Source: Hydrangea macrophylla (Eukaryota > Streptophyta > Magnoliopsida > Cornales > Hydrangeaceae). Taken from it: a DNA stretch of 64,000 nucleotides. Shown one piece after another: positions 51,701 to 62,392 of this stretch; the first letter of the stretch is position 1; each line of letters opens with the position of its first letter. Below the pieces are notes generated by a model. The model worked only from the letters and a program-made list of their open reading frames with translations. It was not told the origin of the DNA and ran no database searches. Made by a program: the position numbers and the translations under genes. The stretch covers positions 94,011,887 through 94,075,886 of the forward strand of contig CM066989.1 of assembly GCA_033977485.1 (NCBI GenBank). Direction: 5' to 3'.

Positions 51701-54700
51701 CGTCTTTCAATATCCAGCGTGGGGAGACCATTCGAAAGACGATTCGACAGACGAGAGTGCTCGTCATAATGCCAAATACAACATCTAATGGTTTTATTAA
51801 GAGTGAATCAATCCGTTCTATCAGCTTCGGTTCAAAAATCTTTAAAGCTGAATACCGATGCGAACTCCAATTTTTAAGGAATATGCAAACCGAGAACCAA
51901 CCGTCGCTCTCCAAAACCGACCAAAACCAGTCGGTTTCCAACTAGCGGTTCAATTTTTTCAAAAAAAAAAATTTACAGCTCCATTGATAATGGACAAGCA
52001 GTGATGAAGAAGAGGTAGAGGTAATAACAACTGTGGCTTCTTTTAGTTGCAAACTCGCAATTTTTGTTCTTCATTGTTTCTTTAAATCTCCAACCGACAG
52101 CCCAAAACACAGTCGGTTGTACCTCGATTCACAATTGGTTCGGTTGAAATCAGTTTCAAAAATAGGGAGAACTAACTTGGCTGTTTCAGTTAGGGAGACC
52201 CTTCGAAAATCAACCACATCGACCGATTTACACTCGTAGAAATAAGAGAGCTAAGTCATCAACAAAAAAACTTTTGGCCCGTATTACCAACTCAATCCTT
52301 ACCTACATCAATTCGAGAGCCAACCACGTTATTTGGTGAATTCACACTTCGACATCCAACGGAAATTCGGTCCTGGATAGAAACTCCATTATCCCTATCC
52401 CTATAGCTGGTGTCAAACACATATTGTGAAAACATTAATACTATCTGCAAGAAATATCTCCCTAAGAAGAATAAAAACATAGCATTGACATATAAGAATA
52501 AAATATGCGGTGCACTTTAAGACTGCCAAAATATGTTTGTCCCAGTTCTGCAGTTCTGGATTTGTCATCATGATCAAAGCATGATCTCGACTGAGATGGA
52601 TTTAAGGTAAATTCAAGATAATCAATCACCATTCAACAGCCTCGAGTCTAAACTTCATTGGCTATCAAAAATCAATCCAAGATACCACACAAGGATAGAT
52701 GTTAATTTTGTATCCGAGAAAATTTGAAAGGGAGAGCTTCATCGCAAACATTGGAGTAATGTCAACTTCAAAGATATTACAAATGCAACAAGAGATGTAA
52801 AAGAAAAAGCTTTTGAAGTACTAAGAGATTAAGTTCCTCCTTAATCCTATCACCCATTTTCAAATATGGCCCAAACACATTTGCTTAAAAGAGGTATATC
52901 ATTATCCAACACCACGTCAAACGAAAGCACTATATTAAAATAAAAAACCCCCAAATTGTAACAAACACTGCTTTCTATGATAATTTTCTCCCACATACCT
53001 GCATGGCATAGCTGAAGCACATAGCAAACACATCGATATGGCTACTTGGTTTGCCATGAAAGAGATGGAAATGTGGCACTCTCTCAGCTTGACATCCCTC
53101 TATTACATGGCCTTCTCCTACTGGTCACACTCAGACCTCTACTCATTACGGATGGACTCTATCATCCCCCATCTTCTGGAAACCCTTCATGATCACCATG
53201 TTGATATGTTGACCGCCTCCTCATTACGAGTCCGATGAAGTCTGATTGAAGACACGTTTAGAAGTTTGACTCTCTAGGGTTGAGCTACTTTGCAGCTCCC
53301 CTAGAACTTGGTTTACCTCCGCTACTTATATCTTATGAATTACCTCGTTATATTTTGGTTCAACTCACCTTGTGATGAATCGACATTGGGGGCAGAAGTT
53401 TAAGAAGATCTGCTATGGCCTGGTTATTGATCAAGGTGATACCACTGGAATTCCATTCACCACTATACTATAAATGTGATTCTCAAGGTTGTCTAGCTAT
53501 AGATGGAGTTCATCAAGCTTGGTTGAAAACTAGCAACAGTCTCGTAGCCGCCCGTCTCTTTGTCAAAAGAAATTCTTTTGTTTCGAACTTTTTATCACGC
53601 CAATCTAATATTCTTCGACTCCATTCTAATATTCTTTGAATGCATGAGCACTCAAAACTAAGTCATGACGTATTCAGAGCACCAAAACTAAGTAAAGCAG
53701 AGATCAAGCCAATATATCAACTCATACCAAGTCCATACAAAGCCCATAAATTATAGGCTGCAAGTATTTTTGCTAAATTTTATTTCACATAGACACTACA
53801 AACATGTGCACTTCACTGTTTCACAGGAAGGGGCAGGATAGAGATAAGTTCAAATGCTCTATTACATTTTCTAACTCCTACTAGATTATAAAATTGAACC
53901 AACAGCATGTTAACTTGAAGGGAAACTCAAAGAGAACTCTGTGTAGCACATAATTTATTAAGGAAGGTCTCAAGTGAGGCCAGCCTCGAAATTGAACAAA
54001 TTCTAGAGTTTTACAATTCTTATAATTGCTTTTCTTTGAACCTCTAAGAGACTACATCACCATTTTGACATTCTTTAGCTTCCCTCAACAAACCAATGAT
54101 GTCCTACAATTTGGTGTAACTTAAGTTAAAAAGAAATCTAAATGAATTTATAAGACATTCCAACAGAAACAAAAGTAAGGGTATTCCGGCCGTGCAGGGT
54201 CTGCAGACACCAAACTGATACACCTATATTCAGGCATCTGCAGAGCACGAAAGAGTCCCCATTTCTTTTAGTCATGGACAACTATACACCAAATAATTCA
54301 AATCAGCGACAAATTCATTGGCCCCTGTTTACAAATATGTGTATTAAAGAGTTATTTTTAGGGTGATGCTATTGCCACTCCATCATTGAACCAAGGCACT
54401 CCATGGTACCACTCTTAAAGCATGTGGTACCATACATATCATGCATTGCATACATGGTACTACATGCTCTGAGAGTGGTACCATGGAGTGCCTTAGTTCA
54501 ATGATGGAGTGGCAATAACATGGAGTGCCTTAGTTCAATGATGGAGTGGCAATAACATGGTTTACTTAATTTTGCACACGCCTGACTCAGTTTATAATGT
54601 GGACAAAGATTACAACTTCATTCTCGACTGACATGGCAGATAAAAAAGAAACTATTGTCGAGGATCTAAAAAGAGAAATGGAAAGAGGACCAATCAGATA

Positions 54701-56882
54701 AATCAACTCATATTTTAACCAACAAATGAAGATGTTGCCTTGCCTTATGCATGTACTGTTTAGAACCCCAAAACAAGAGAAAGATATGAAAGTCAGTTTA
54801 AGGCACATACTAGGATTGCTGATTGAGCCCCAAAGAAAGCAAAACTTTCAAGACTCTACCATAGACAGAGTGCATGAAAAAGAAATGCAAAAAGGACTAA
54901 GGCTTAGTTTGGCCCCCATGTGGCTTTTTAAAAGGAGCTTATGAAATTTATTACTAAGTTCTTTGATAATTTTATACAAGTGACATACTACTCTTCACAA
55001 AGACATCATAAAACCAAAAAGAAACCTTGAGCTTTTAAAAGCTCCATTCTATAGCTTTTAAAAGCTCCCTCCAAAAAAGCCCCAAGTTCAATTTTTGCAA
55101 AGCTCATACATTAGTTACCAAATGAAATTGTGCTTTAAAAAAGGAGAAGCATCACGTGGGGGCCAAACTAAGCCTAAATCAGATGTTTTTTGTTAGTCCA
55201 GTTCAGGCAATTAAAAGAGGGGTAAAAATTTCTTCCTCTTCCGGTATAATTTGCATATTTCAGGAAAATGAAATGAAAAAACCAATGGTCTAAGCATCCA
55301 ACTACTCGATACGGTTTAACAGTGAGAGAAATTCAACTTACAAGTTTTTACTCTTAGAAAAGTTCACTTCAACACCTTTTGCTTCAATATGTGAAGCAAC
55401 AGACTTAAGTTGCTCCTCCTTCTTGTCCCGTTCCCTTCTAAGCTCTACGCACTCGTGTTCCTGGACGCCATAAACCATAGATGAATTTCAAGACGATTAC
55501 AGATTAGACCAACTACAGAACAGTTCTAGCATTGCATAAGGAAGAAAAGAACAACTTTTAAATTTTCGTTCCCAATTGGTATCAAGTAAACATTCAAAAA
55601 CATTTGCTGCATCGATCATCAGATTCCAATCAGAACACTGAACTACAATCCTAATGCTAATTTTTGTTTCATGGATTCAGAGAGAGAAAAGAAAAGAAAA
55701 CAATGAGGAAAACACTGTTCTTTTTTTGGTTTATAAGAAAAAAGGAGAGAAAAATATGGTGAAATGTGAAAAAAAAAAAATTTAAAATGCAGTTTACTGA
55801 GTTACTTCCCTCCCTCTTTTCTTGAGTCTCTACTAAATTTTGAAAATCGGCAATTTCTAATGTTAGTTAAGCATGGAGGAAAACAAATAGAAAATGCTAG
55901 AGAAATAGTTTTCCTTCTTGTTTTCCTTTTCCTTTCTTTTCCTACTTTAAAGGAGCAAGTCTATATACTTCACACAAGGATTGAAAGATCTCTAATGTTG
56001 AGGGTTCAGTACCACTCCATTCACAACGGGAAAACCCCTGGCAATCCTTATTTTGCAATTTCAGATCAACTAAGGAGAACTCCAATACCATAACCTTCAC
56101 CTACATCACATACCGACGGGTCCATCTTCAATTGCCTCAAATCCTCTTCTTGTATCATTTTTTTTTAACGAGAAAAGTAGAAAAGAATGGTAGAGATGAA
56201 AACAAAAATATGATAGAGTGAGAGTTATTTGTTCTAGAAGTCAAGGACCATAGGGTTCCATCAATCCGCATTCCATGTCCCCTTATGCAAAACATCATCT
56301 CCTACTTAAAGGCAGAAGCAAGGCTAAAAAAGTAAAATTGTATTATAATGCATCTTCACTATAAGTGGATAATAAAGAGGATAATATAACTATGGGCAAA
56401 ATGCACTTTGCACCCCTAATTTATACCCTGCTTTGCACTTTCTCCCATAATGTTTAAATTTTTGCAATTTAGTCCTTAGAGTGTGCTTCAAGATGCAATG
56501 TGGCCCCTCCGTTAGGAATTCTATCTGTTTTTGGTTTCCCAAGGTATCCTCAGGCCTTACGCCTAGGACTAATCCTCCGAGGTACGGTCGGGCGCCGAAG
56601 CGGAGACCTCTTTTCTGCATCCACAAAGACTCGAACTTGAGACCCTTGCTTAAGCGACCAGAGCCCCTTTCCACTCAGGCCAACTGCCTCTTGGTTATCA
56701 ACAATGGACGCACATAACTATAAACTGTGAGAATGCATTTCAAAAATGTCATTCCAAACGCACCATAACTTCGCCTTCATTTGATGGAAAATACCCATTA
56801 CCATCCTATTCTAAATTACTCTTCTGACAAAAATTTGAGAGCATCCCTCAGTTACCAAGCACAAATATAAACATCAATGTAT

Positions 56883-56922
<40 letters not shown>

Positions 56923-57450
56923 TGTACCTAAAGATACATATATTTATTTATGTATGTATGTGTGTGTGTGTCACTCTGTGTGTGAACATACCAGGTCAGT
57001 AAGCTCTTTTGACACACGGCCCAGCTCTCTCTGCAATTATATTCACAAACTAATTCAATCAAATCCAAATACCCAATCAATTTTAAAGAGAGAGAGGGGG
57101 AGAGAGAGAGAGAGAACCCTAACCTTCAAGCTATCGATTTCGTCTTCTTTGACATTGCGAGAGCGATGAAGATACGGAACCGAACTCACAGCCTCCTGGT
57201 CAGTGCTACATGAAGAACGATCGAAACCCTTATTATTAGAGCAGTTGTCTTTGACTCTCTGAGACAACTCTCGTGGAGGAGAGTACGAAATGCAATCGTA
57301 CGGCGGCGCAGTTATCTCCGGCGGCCGTCGTGGTGGTGGTGGTGGCGCGTGGGGTTGGGTAGGTTTTGTGGAGGACAAGGCTCGTTCTGAAGCCTGGATG
57401 GCTTGGTTTAAGAAGTCTGCGTCCCAGTCTTCTAAAGCGTCGTCGGACAT
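39718..57450 (-). CDS. SUV2: ATRIP homologue SENSITIVE TO UV 2, DNA-damage checkpoint protein
   Basis: Twelve exons (minus): 57450-57124, 57030-56992, 55460-55342, 52406-52303, 50755-50478, 49007-48939, 47754-47672, 43312-42971, 42506-42400, 42196-42036, 41058-40862, 39982-39718. All splice sites are GT/AG and phases agree, giving 696 residues; Arabidopsis SUV2 is about 650. Residues 1-25 are acidic (EDWDADFLNQ), likely the RPA-binding recruitment part. Exons 1-3 (about 100-160) form a coiled coil (RELGRVSKELTDL, ECVELRRERDKKEEQL). Exons 5-12 form a helical repeat region with KAIGVQTD, GRNLVSKILAACETDFNVLF, LLRKEAGIRVQ, GLADCVAC, VLAFLASSGRSGFEILLGHRL and SEIVDLARVFKKRVFTYLGD. In plants SUV2 binds ATR kinase in the nucleus and signals stalled replication and UV damage. 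The start is the Met before SDDALEDWD; ATG at 57462 is possible. The exon 4 acceptor may instead be six bases downstream (52400). Confidence 0.93.
41598..42743. repeat. Source copy of the displaced SUV2 fragment
   Basis: This part of SUV2 (end of intron 8, exon 9, intron 9, exon 10 and part of intron 10) is the parent of 8190-9723. Within intron 10 it has about 47 bp (TGGGGTAAACTACTTCC onward, 41705) that the displaced copy lacks, and it has no MITE. Confidence 0.9.
43692..45668. repeat. Old repeat in SUV2 intron 7 (CGATTCACGATTCG family), split by a MULE
   Basis: The left part starts TTGTTAAAACCGTACGAGAC and has repeated CGCACGATTCGATAC. The right part ends ACGATTCACGATTCGCGAAT ... GATTTGACAACTATG. 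Similar stretches stand at 40119-40455, 46985-47246, 48065-48350, 49980-50285 and 50868-51010, so this is a dispersed family, possibly hAT-like, with GGTTGT / GACAACCATG edges. Limits are approximate. Confidence 0.45.
44004..44850. mobile_element. Mutator-type foldback transposon, nonautonomous
   Basis: Inverted ends of about 240 bp: GGGTTAATTACAGAAACACC at left, GGTGTTTCTGTAATTAACCC at right. The flanks TATATGATA (43995-44003) and GATATGATA (44851-44859) are a 9-bp target duplication with one change, as for MULEs. The middle is AT-rich, with CA repeats, and codes for nothing. Confidence 0.92.
45992..46291 (+). mobile_element. TRIM retrotransposon with 74-bp LTRs
   Basis: LTRs 45992-46065 and 46218-46291 are near-identical (TGTTGAAGCTTGATATAC... 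and TGTAAAAGTTTGATATAC..., both ending CTTAACA). A PBS TGGTATAAGAGC (46066), complementary in kind to initiator tRNA-Met, follows the first LTR. The purine tract GTGAGGGAGGG precedes the second. Target duplication CATAC is exact on both sides (45987-45991, 46292-46296). It has no genes, as usual for TRIMs. Confidence 0.94.
46410..46701. mobile_element. Stowaway MITE (Tc1/mariner)
   Basis: The ends CTCCCTCCGTCCCATAATAA and TTATTATGGGACGGAGGGAG are perfect inverted repeats typical of Stowaway. TA stands on both sides as target duplication. Part of the interior repeats the GTCCCA..ATAAGTGTCCAC end. It sits in SUV2 intron 7. Confidence 0.95.
49008..49408. repeat. Tandem duplication of about 200 bp in SUV2 intron 5
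   Basis: CTGCAGCATAGATAAGAATC (49008) and CTGCTGCATAGATAAGAATC (49209) begin two units that stay almost identical to about 49408. The first unit abuts exon 6 and includes its splice acceptor, so the duplication made a second acceptor-like site about 200 bp upstream in the transcript. Confidence 0.9.
51143..51626 (+). mobile_element. Tandem TRIM with three LTR-like units
   Basis: Units begin at 51143 (TGTTGGATTATCCCAC), 51330 (TGTTGGATTGTCCCAC) and about 51515 (CGTTGGATTGTCTCAC), 185-187 bp apart. After the first two come PBS-like strings, TGGTATCAAAGCTGAG (51262) and GATTTCAGAGCTGAG. The last unit ends GACAATCCAACA, the inverse of the start. Flanks TGAAT and TGAAC are a near-perfect 5-bp duplication. 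It lies in SUV2 intron 4. Confidence 0.82.
51655..51810. mobile_element. Palindromic MITE (GACTCTTAATAAA ends)
   Basis: The left arm GACTCTTAATAAAGCCATCA and GTTGTATTTGGCATTA mirror the right arm TAATGCCAAATACAAC and TTTTATTAAGAGTGAATC. The apex also pairs (ACTCTCGTCT / AGACGAGAGT). With the TRIM beside it, it sits in an older repeat rich in ACCGA / TCGGT (about 51020-51960). Confidence 0.75.
54362..54561. mobile_element. Foldback MITE (TGCCACTCCATCATTGAAC), copy 1
   Basis: TATTGCCACTCCATCATTGA at left mirrors TCAATGATGGAGTGGCAATA at right, with a stem GGTACCACTCTTAAAGCATG between. The right terminus (CATGGAGTGCCTTAGTTCAA on) is present twice in tandem. It lies in SUV2 intron 3. Confidence 0.8.
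54901..55174. mobile_element. Tourist MITE (PIF/Harbinger)
   Basis: GGCTTAGTTTGGCCCCCATG and the inverted GGGGGCCAAACTAAGCC are the ends. TAA stands on both sides (54898-54900, 55175-55177), the 3-bp duplication of PIF/Harbinger. The inside has a smaller hairpin, GAGCTTTTAAAAGCTC. Confidence 0.9.
56500..56697 (-). mobile_element. tRNA-derived SINE in SUV2 intron 2
   Basis: On the minus strand a box A-like TGGCCTGAGTGG (56682-56671) is followed 33 bases later by a box B-like AGTTCGAGTC (56637-56628), the spacing of a pol III tRNA promoter. A GC-rich body follows (CGGCGCCCGACCGTACC). The 3' end and target duplication were not resolved. Confidence 0.65.
56887..56920. repeat. (GA)n microsatellite
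   Basis: A GA tract in SUV2 intron 2, close to exon 2; a TATG/TGTG run follows at 56938-56990. Confidence 0.9.
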
Positions 57451-57462
57451 TGCATTGCACAC

Positions 57463-57492
57463 TCTCTCTCTCTCTCTCTCTCCCTCTCTCTG
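57463..57492. repeat. (CT)n tract in the SUV2 5' leader
   Basis: CT repeats (GA on the transcribed strand) directly upstream of the SUV2 start codons, a common leader and promoter feature in plants. ATTATATTC just beyond (minus) could serve as a TATA-like element. Confidence 0.6.
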
Positions 57493-57561
57493 AATATAAT
57501 CTATGTATGTATGTATCTATGCTAGTGCGATATGAGTGGAACATATAGATTTGTGCTTTTT

Positions 57562-58248
57562 TTTTTTTTTTTTTTTGCTAAAACAACAATATATATCATT
57601 AAAACAAACACAAGTACATGAAATAAAAAAGGACTACCCTACAACACATGGGTAACCTTTGGCCAAACAACAACAGAAAAGCAAAGGAGGGACAAGATCC
57701 CCTCCTCAAGCAGAAAATAAAAAAGGAAAACACAGGAACACATCCCCGTGCACCTAAGAGAGGCAACCAAGGAGAGTTTATACCCACATGCTTGTAAGCT
57801 ATGGGAACCCCTATCCACCGGAATACCAGAGTACCACCCTGGACGGGTAAGAGGTCGCGGTTGCCGCTTTCCTTGAGGAGAGAACTTAGATGTGTCAGAA
57901 CTGGCTTGAGGACCCCAGCTCCGAACAAGACAACACCGGATCTGCAAGAAAACATCTTCAGATCTGGGGAAAGCACACGAGAAACAACCTTCACGAAGGA
58001 AGGGGACGATCTTCACAAAGGAAGAGGAGAAAACCAAACAAGGCCTTATTGAAACGGAGGACAAAAAGAGGAAAGGAGAAGGGGGAAGGAGGGCGCCGGC
58101 CAAGAGGGGGGGGGGGGGGAAGGTGGGCGGTGGAGGGAGGGAAGGGGGCTGCTGGGGGGAGGGGGGGGGAAGCAGTCGCTGCTCTCTCTCTAGGAATCGC
58201 CTAGAGAGAGAGAGAGAGAGCTGAGGCGGTTAAAGACTCCACCATTCC
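57562..58248 (-). mobile_element. Retroposed insert (LINE-like) upstream of SUV2
   Basis: The insert is bounded by the 16-bp direct repeat TAGATTTGTGCTTTTT (57546-57561 and 58249-58264). A run of T at the left end is a poly(A) tail on the minus strand. Long variable target duplication plus poly(A) is the mark of target-primed reverse transcription. The minus 5' part is C/T-rich like a LINE leader (with CTCTCTCTC and C-runs), and the 3' part has only weak open frames. It could be a LINE with an internal deletion or another retroposed transcript. It ends about 100 bp from the SUV2 ATG. Confidence 0.8.
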
Positions 58249-58574
58249 TAGATTTGTGCTTTTTATTGGTTCACTCTCCATTTTCTCTATAGTTTGGTGC
58301 GTGCATGTCTCTCATTTTAGTCCATCTAATTTTAATGTATTTATTTGGTCCCTCTAATTTTTAAATAGAGGTAATATGGTTCAAATATCAATTTTTGTAA
58401 GAAAAATTGACGAAATTTACTTACATATTATTGCTTTACTCTCCATTTTCTCTACAATTTTGCTTTTTATTAGTTCACATTTTTTAGGGGCAAAAATGGA
58501 ACACCACCAATCTTCATAACTGCTTATCAACGTAATTGTGTATATCAATGGCTGAATTTTGTCAATATTTCTGG

Positions 58575-58722
58575 GGTGATGCTGTTGTCACTCCATTATT
58601 GAACCAAGGCACTTAAATCATGTGGTACCATGCATGTCATGCATTACATACATGGTACCACATGCTCTAAGAGTGGTGTACTAAAGAGTGCTTTAGTTCA
58701 ATGATGGAGTGGAAATAACATT
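58575..58722. mobile_element. Foldback MITE (TGCCACTCCATCATTGAAC), copy 2
   Basis: GTCACTCCATTATTGAACCA at left mirrors TTCAATGATGGAGTGGAAAT at right, with the same GGTACCATGCATG stem as the copy at 54362. Confidence 0.78.
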
Positions 58723-58924
58723 TCCCTATTTCTGACAAAATAGGACATTTTGACCATATTACTTCTATTTAAGTGACTTGGAAGCAGACTTAGACCAAGA
58801 ATCACATGTCTCCACTAATTTTGAAGTAGTAAACGGAGGAGCAAACTACTGCATTAAGAGCACTAGTTGTGACTCTTTTTTTTTTTAATGTTGAACTTCT
58901 TTACACGCTTTTCGGATCTGTGTA

Positions 58925-61025
58925 TGTCACACCCGTCCTAGAAATACTTTCATATTAAATGCATAATTGAAATGTTGAGAATTATTAACGTTGTTTAATA
59001 ATTTTGAATGAGGTTGACTATGGTTCAACGGAATGTGTCAATTGAGGACGCGATAATCGGAGAAGCATGAGGCATTGACATGATTTAAATCGCATTTATG
59101 TGGATTAAATGTTATTTGAATTATCTGGTATATATGAATAATAATTATACCTGTTTGGCATACTTTCTGATAGTTTTGATCATGTTTGAGATCATTTTGA
59201 GTGACATAGTATTAACGTAAGTGATATGTTGCATAGAAGGTAGGTTATCTAGAAATTCCACGAAAATAGTTTTCAAAACGTAACAATGGACCCAAACGGA
59301 ACTTAGACAAAAAACTTTTATGAATTAGAGATTTTCACTCGCGAATCGATAACTTAGACGTTTAAGACATTTTGGAGAATAATTGAAAGATTAGAGAACT
59401 CGTGGGGAGTTAAACACAATTACCGAAAGTGTTGTCTATAGAAAGATCAAGACATTTTCCCTAATATCTTCAAACCAAAGAGCTAGAGCTTAGGAGATTT
59501 TGAACTTTGAGCTTCCCGATGCCAAACGACGATTGTTCGTTCGTCAACTTTCAACCAAATTTATATTTCTGGAATCCTCGAGATAAACGCTTCGTTTCAA
59601 TACCTATTAGGCTTTGTTTGGCTACATTTTACGAAAATCTCATTTTGGAAAATTTGGGGGAAAATGTATAAATACTTATAGGATTCACTTGTAGTCGGAG
59701 ATTCGGCGTAGAATCCGTGTTCTTAAGCTTTCCTTAAAGTTATAGGAGCGTAGCACGAGGTATGAATTCTTAATCCATGTTATATAGGAAATTTTGGATG
59801 CTTTGGATATCATGTATGAAATTGTGATCGGGGCAAAATTCATGTTATTTTAGGCCCGTTAAATTCAGCAAATATGTATGAAAAGCATGTTTGTATGGTT
59901 TATGTGAGCATGCTAAGTGATTATGTGGGACAAAGGAGAGTTTGGTACAAATTCATACAAGGGTAAGCCTCTTGATATTTGAGAGTTATAATAGTGACGG
60001 GTACTTGCTTGGTTTGGGAACTGGCCCTGCCAGAGCAATTGGGTGCAATAGTTGATAGACTTTGGACTTACCATTGGAATTGCGATTTAAGACTTAGGAC
60101 TTGCCGATACACCGGATGAATGTGTATCCCCCTCCCCCAGAGGCTAGTTGATATGTTTTGAGATGTTTAAAGCATGAATTGTCATATATGCATATGTTAG
60201 AATTGTACACTTAGCATACAGCTGAGCAATGAAGATTTACTCCATTGCTGGTGAACAAATAAGAAAGGAAAGAATAAGCAAGAAGAGTGAGGTCGATGGG
60301 ACGAAGGGACTATCCTTGTACATGTTTTTGTTTTTATTCCAACGTTGTAATAATGAATTTTCGAGTAGTTAGAACTATGTTGCTTAACATGAAATGATTT
60401 TGGAAGGTTGTACTATGTAGTAAAACTTTTTTTGGCCATGTTTAAAACGAATTAGAACTCTTGAGTTCGTATTTTGAATCTTTACTTGTCAAATTCAAGT
60501 TTTGAATGAACGTTGATAGAGTTTTTAAGAATCGAACCAAACAAGTCCTAACTTGCTTCATTTCCGTTTTCTTTGCAAAGTTTGGCAAGATTAATGTATA
60601 TTCTTGTAGTCTTGTTATGGTTTGGAAGGATTGGAATCAATAATGAATGTTGGGAAGTGAGGTTGTTTGATCCTTAGGCAAAATTCTACAGCATAGAAAG
60701 GACTTCTGCCAGAGGGTCATTCGACCGGTCGAACAGGGCAGTTCGACCAGTTAAACTACCCCCTGCTTGCTTACTCTTCGCTACCCTTTTTGGAAAATAT
60801 TTAAAAGTTCTAATTGGTTCTTAGGCACCTTTAGGGTCCCTATTAACAAAAATATACTTGTTTTGAAATATAATTAACTATTCAATTTTATACGGATTTT
60901 ATGGACTCGTAGTTCAATGTTTTCCAAAGGAACTTTGGTTTATAGAAATTCTTTGTAGTTCCGTTTGTGTCATTCTGCTGCTATGATTATTTAAATGAAT
61001 TGGATGAGCTTTAGTGGTGTGTCAC
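58925..61025 (+). repeat. Probable solo LTR
   Basis: It begins TGTCACACCCGTCC and ends near GTGGTGTGTCAC, inverted-type ends seen in plant gypsy LTRs. GTGTA before and GTGTC after would be a 5-bp duplication with one change. A TATA-like GTATAAATAC lies near 59665-59675. No pol or gag sequence is seen next to it. The true right end could lie up to 45 bp further on. Confidence 0.5.
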
Positions 61026-61164
61026 GTGTCCTATTTTCGTCCGTAGCAGGATGGCCACGATAGTGTATGACCATAAGAAAAATTTGATTGCTATTCAGGA
61101 AAATGAATTTCAATTAATCTTATACAGCCTAATCTCCATAAGAGTAAGCATAGACCCTAATCTA

Positions 61165-61385
61165 TTGAATGCAGAACCAGTTCTATGTCTTTCCAAATAG
61201 CCCCTTAATTATAGACCGAACCAATCTGCCACCACAGTCGGTCTATACACAGAAGAGAGTCTACCCAAGACTTCTATACACAGAACCTGATCTCTTTTGG
61301 ACGGCAAAACCAGTTCTATGTCTTTCCAAATAGCCCGTTAATTATACACCGAACCAATCTGCCACCACAGTCGGTCCAACCGGTT
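61165..61385. repeat. Imperfect direct repeat (CCAGTTCTATGTCTTTCC)
   Basis: CCAGTTCTATGTCTTTCCAA at 61178 and again at 61311 begin two copies of about 70 bp that end CCACCACAGTCGGTC. Noncoding. Confidence 0.85.
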
Positions 61386-61734
61386 TTGGTCAGTTTAAGA
61401 TTTAATCTCAAATAATCAATTCAACAACTTCTCAAAAAAAAACCCCTAATAGTCCGCATGCTACCTCATCATCGACGCGAAACTCTACCCTCCGCCTCGT
61501 TAGTCAGTCACTCACTGGCGCACTGCAATCTACATCTACTATGGCCATAAACATCTACTATAGCTATAGACATAGCCACTGCTTGGTTATTAATAGTCTC
61601 AAAACTATTCAATTAAAATAGAATGATAATATCTTCAAAAAAAAAAAAATACAAGAAAAAAAAAGAATGATAATCTTGTCCTTGACAGCAACATGTGGCC
61701 TGCATATTGTTTTAGTTGATGAAAGTAGGAGAGT

Positions 61735-61890
61735 AAAAATGCATAATTGTGTTACAAAATTTTAATTAAGAAATCTTATATCTGTGCCCTCTTTGACATA
61801 GAACCATTTCTAGGAGAGGACTAAATGCATAATTTTGTTACAAAATTTTAATTAAGAGATCTCGTATTTGTGCCCTCTTCGAGATAGAAC
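61735..61890. repeat. Tandem duplication of about 87 bp
   Basis: ATGCATAATTGTGTTACAAA (61739) and ATGCATAATTTTGTTACAAA (61826) head two units that both reach GTGCCCTCTT. Confidence 0.87.
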
Positions 61891-62165
61891 AATTTTCAAT
61901 CCAATTATCAAAGTTCCCAAAGAATCTTAACTGACCATAAAGCAGCTTGAAAACAACAGTCATTATTGAAACTATAGATCATCTAAGGACTAATGCATAA
62001 GATTTTTTTTAATATTAAGGACAACTTAAATCTATCATTAAGTATAAGTCCTCCACCTATTTCTTAGACTAAAATGCCCTGATCTTCATCATCTAACTCT
62101 AACCACCATTACCACCACCCCCACCATCTCCGACAACCACCCCACCACCACGGTGACTAAAAAAC

Positions 62166-62274
62166 AAGTAAAATTTCACTTGTTAGAGCTAAAGTTAAGT
62201 GAAATTTCACTTTATATAGAAACAAATAAGTGAAATTTCACTTAACTTTTCCTATAATAAGTGAAATTTCACTT
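62166..62274. repeat. Four 16-bp palindromes at exact 31-bp spacing
   Basis: AAGTGAAATTTCACTT, its own reverse complement, stands at 62197-62212, 62228-62243 and 62259-62274. A one-base variant is at 62166-62181. Start-to-start distance is 31 bp each time. The 15-bp stretches between them do not resemble each other. Confidence 0.95.
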
Positions 62275-62302
62275 ATTATGTGTAAAATCTGCAACTAACA
62301 TG

Positions 62303-62392
62303 GAGATGTCCGGATCTAGTTCTAGCTCGTCGGAGATGGCCGGATCTAGCTCGAGCTCGTCGAATATTACCGGATTTGGCTCGAGCTTGTCG
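62303..62392. repeat. Three 30-bp tandem units
   Basis: GAGATGTCCGGATCTAGTTC, GAGATGGCCGGATCTAGCTC and AATATTACCGGATTTGGCTC start units at 62303, 62333 and 62363, each ending in a TCGTCG or TTGTCG. Read on + they give EMSGSSSSSS-type peptides, but no gene is supported. Confidence 0.85.

Noticed and set aside
57599..58204. Frames of 83-154 codons in the retroposed insert
   Set aside because: They overlap on both strands and show no RT or endonuclease motif; only a LINE-like origin can be argued from the flanks.
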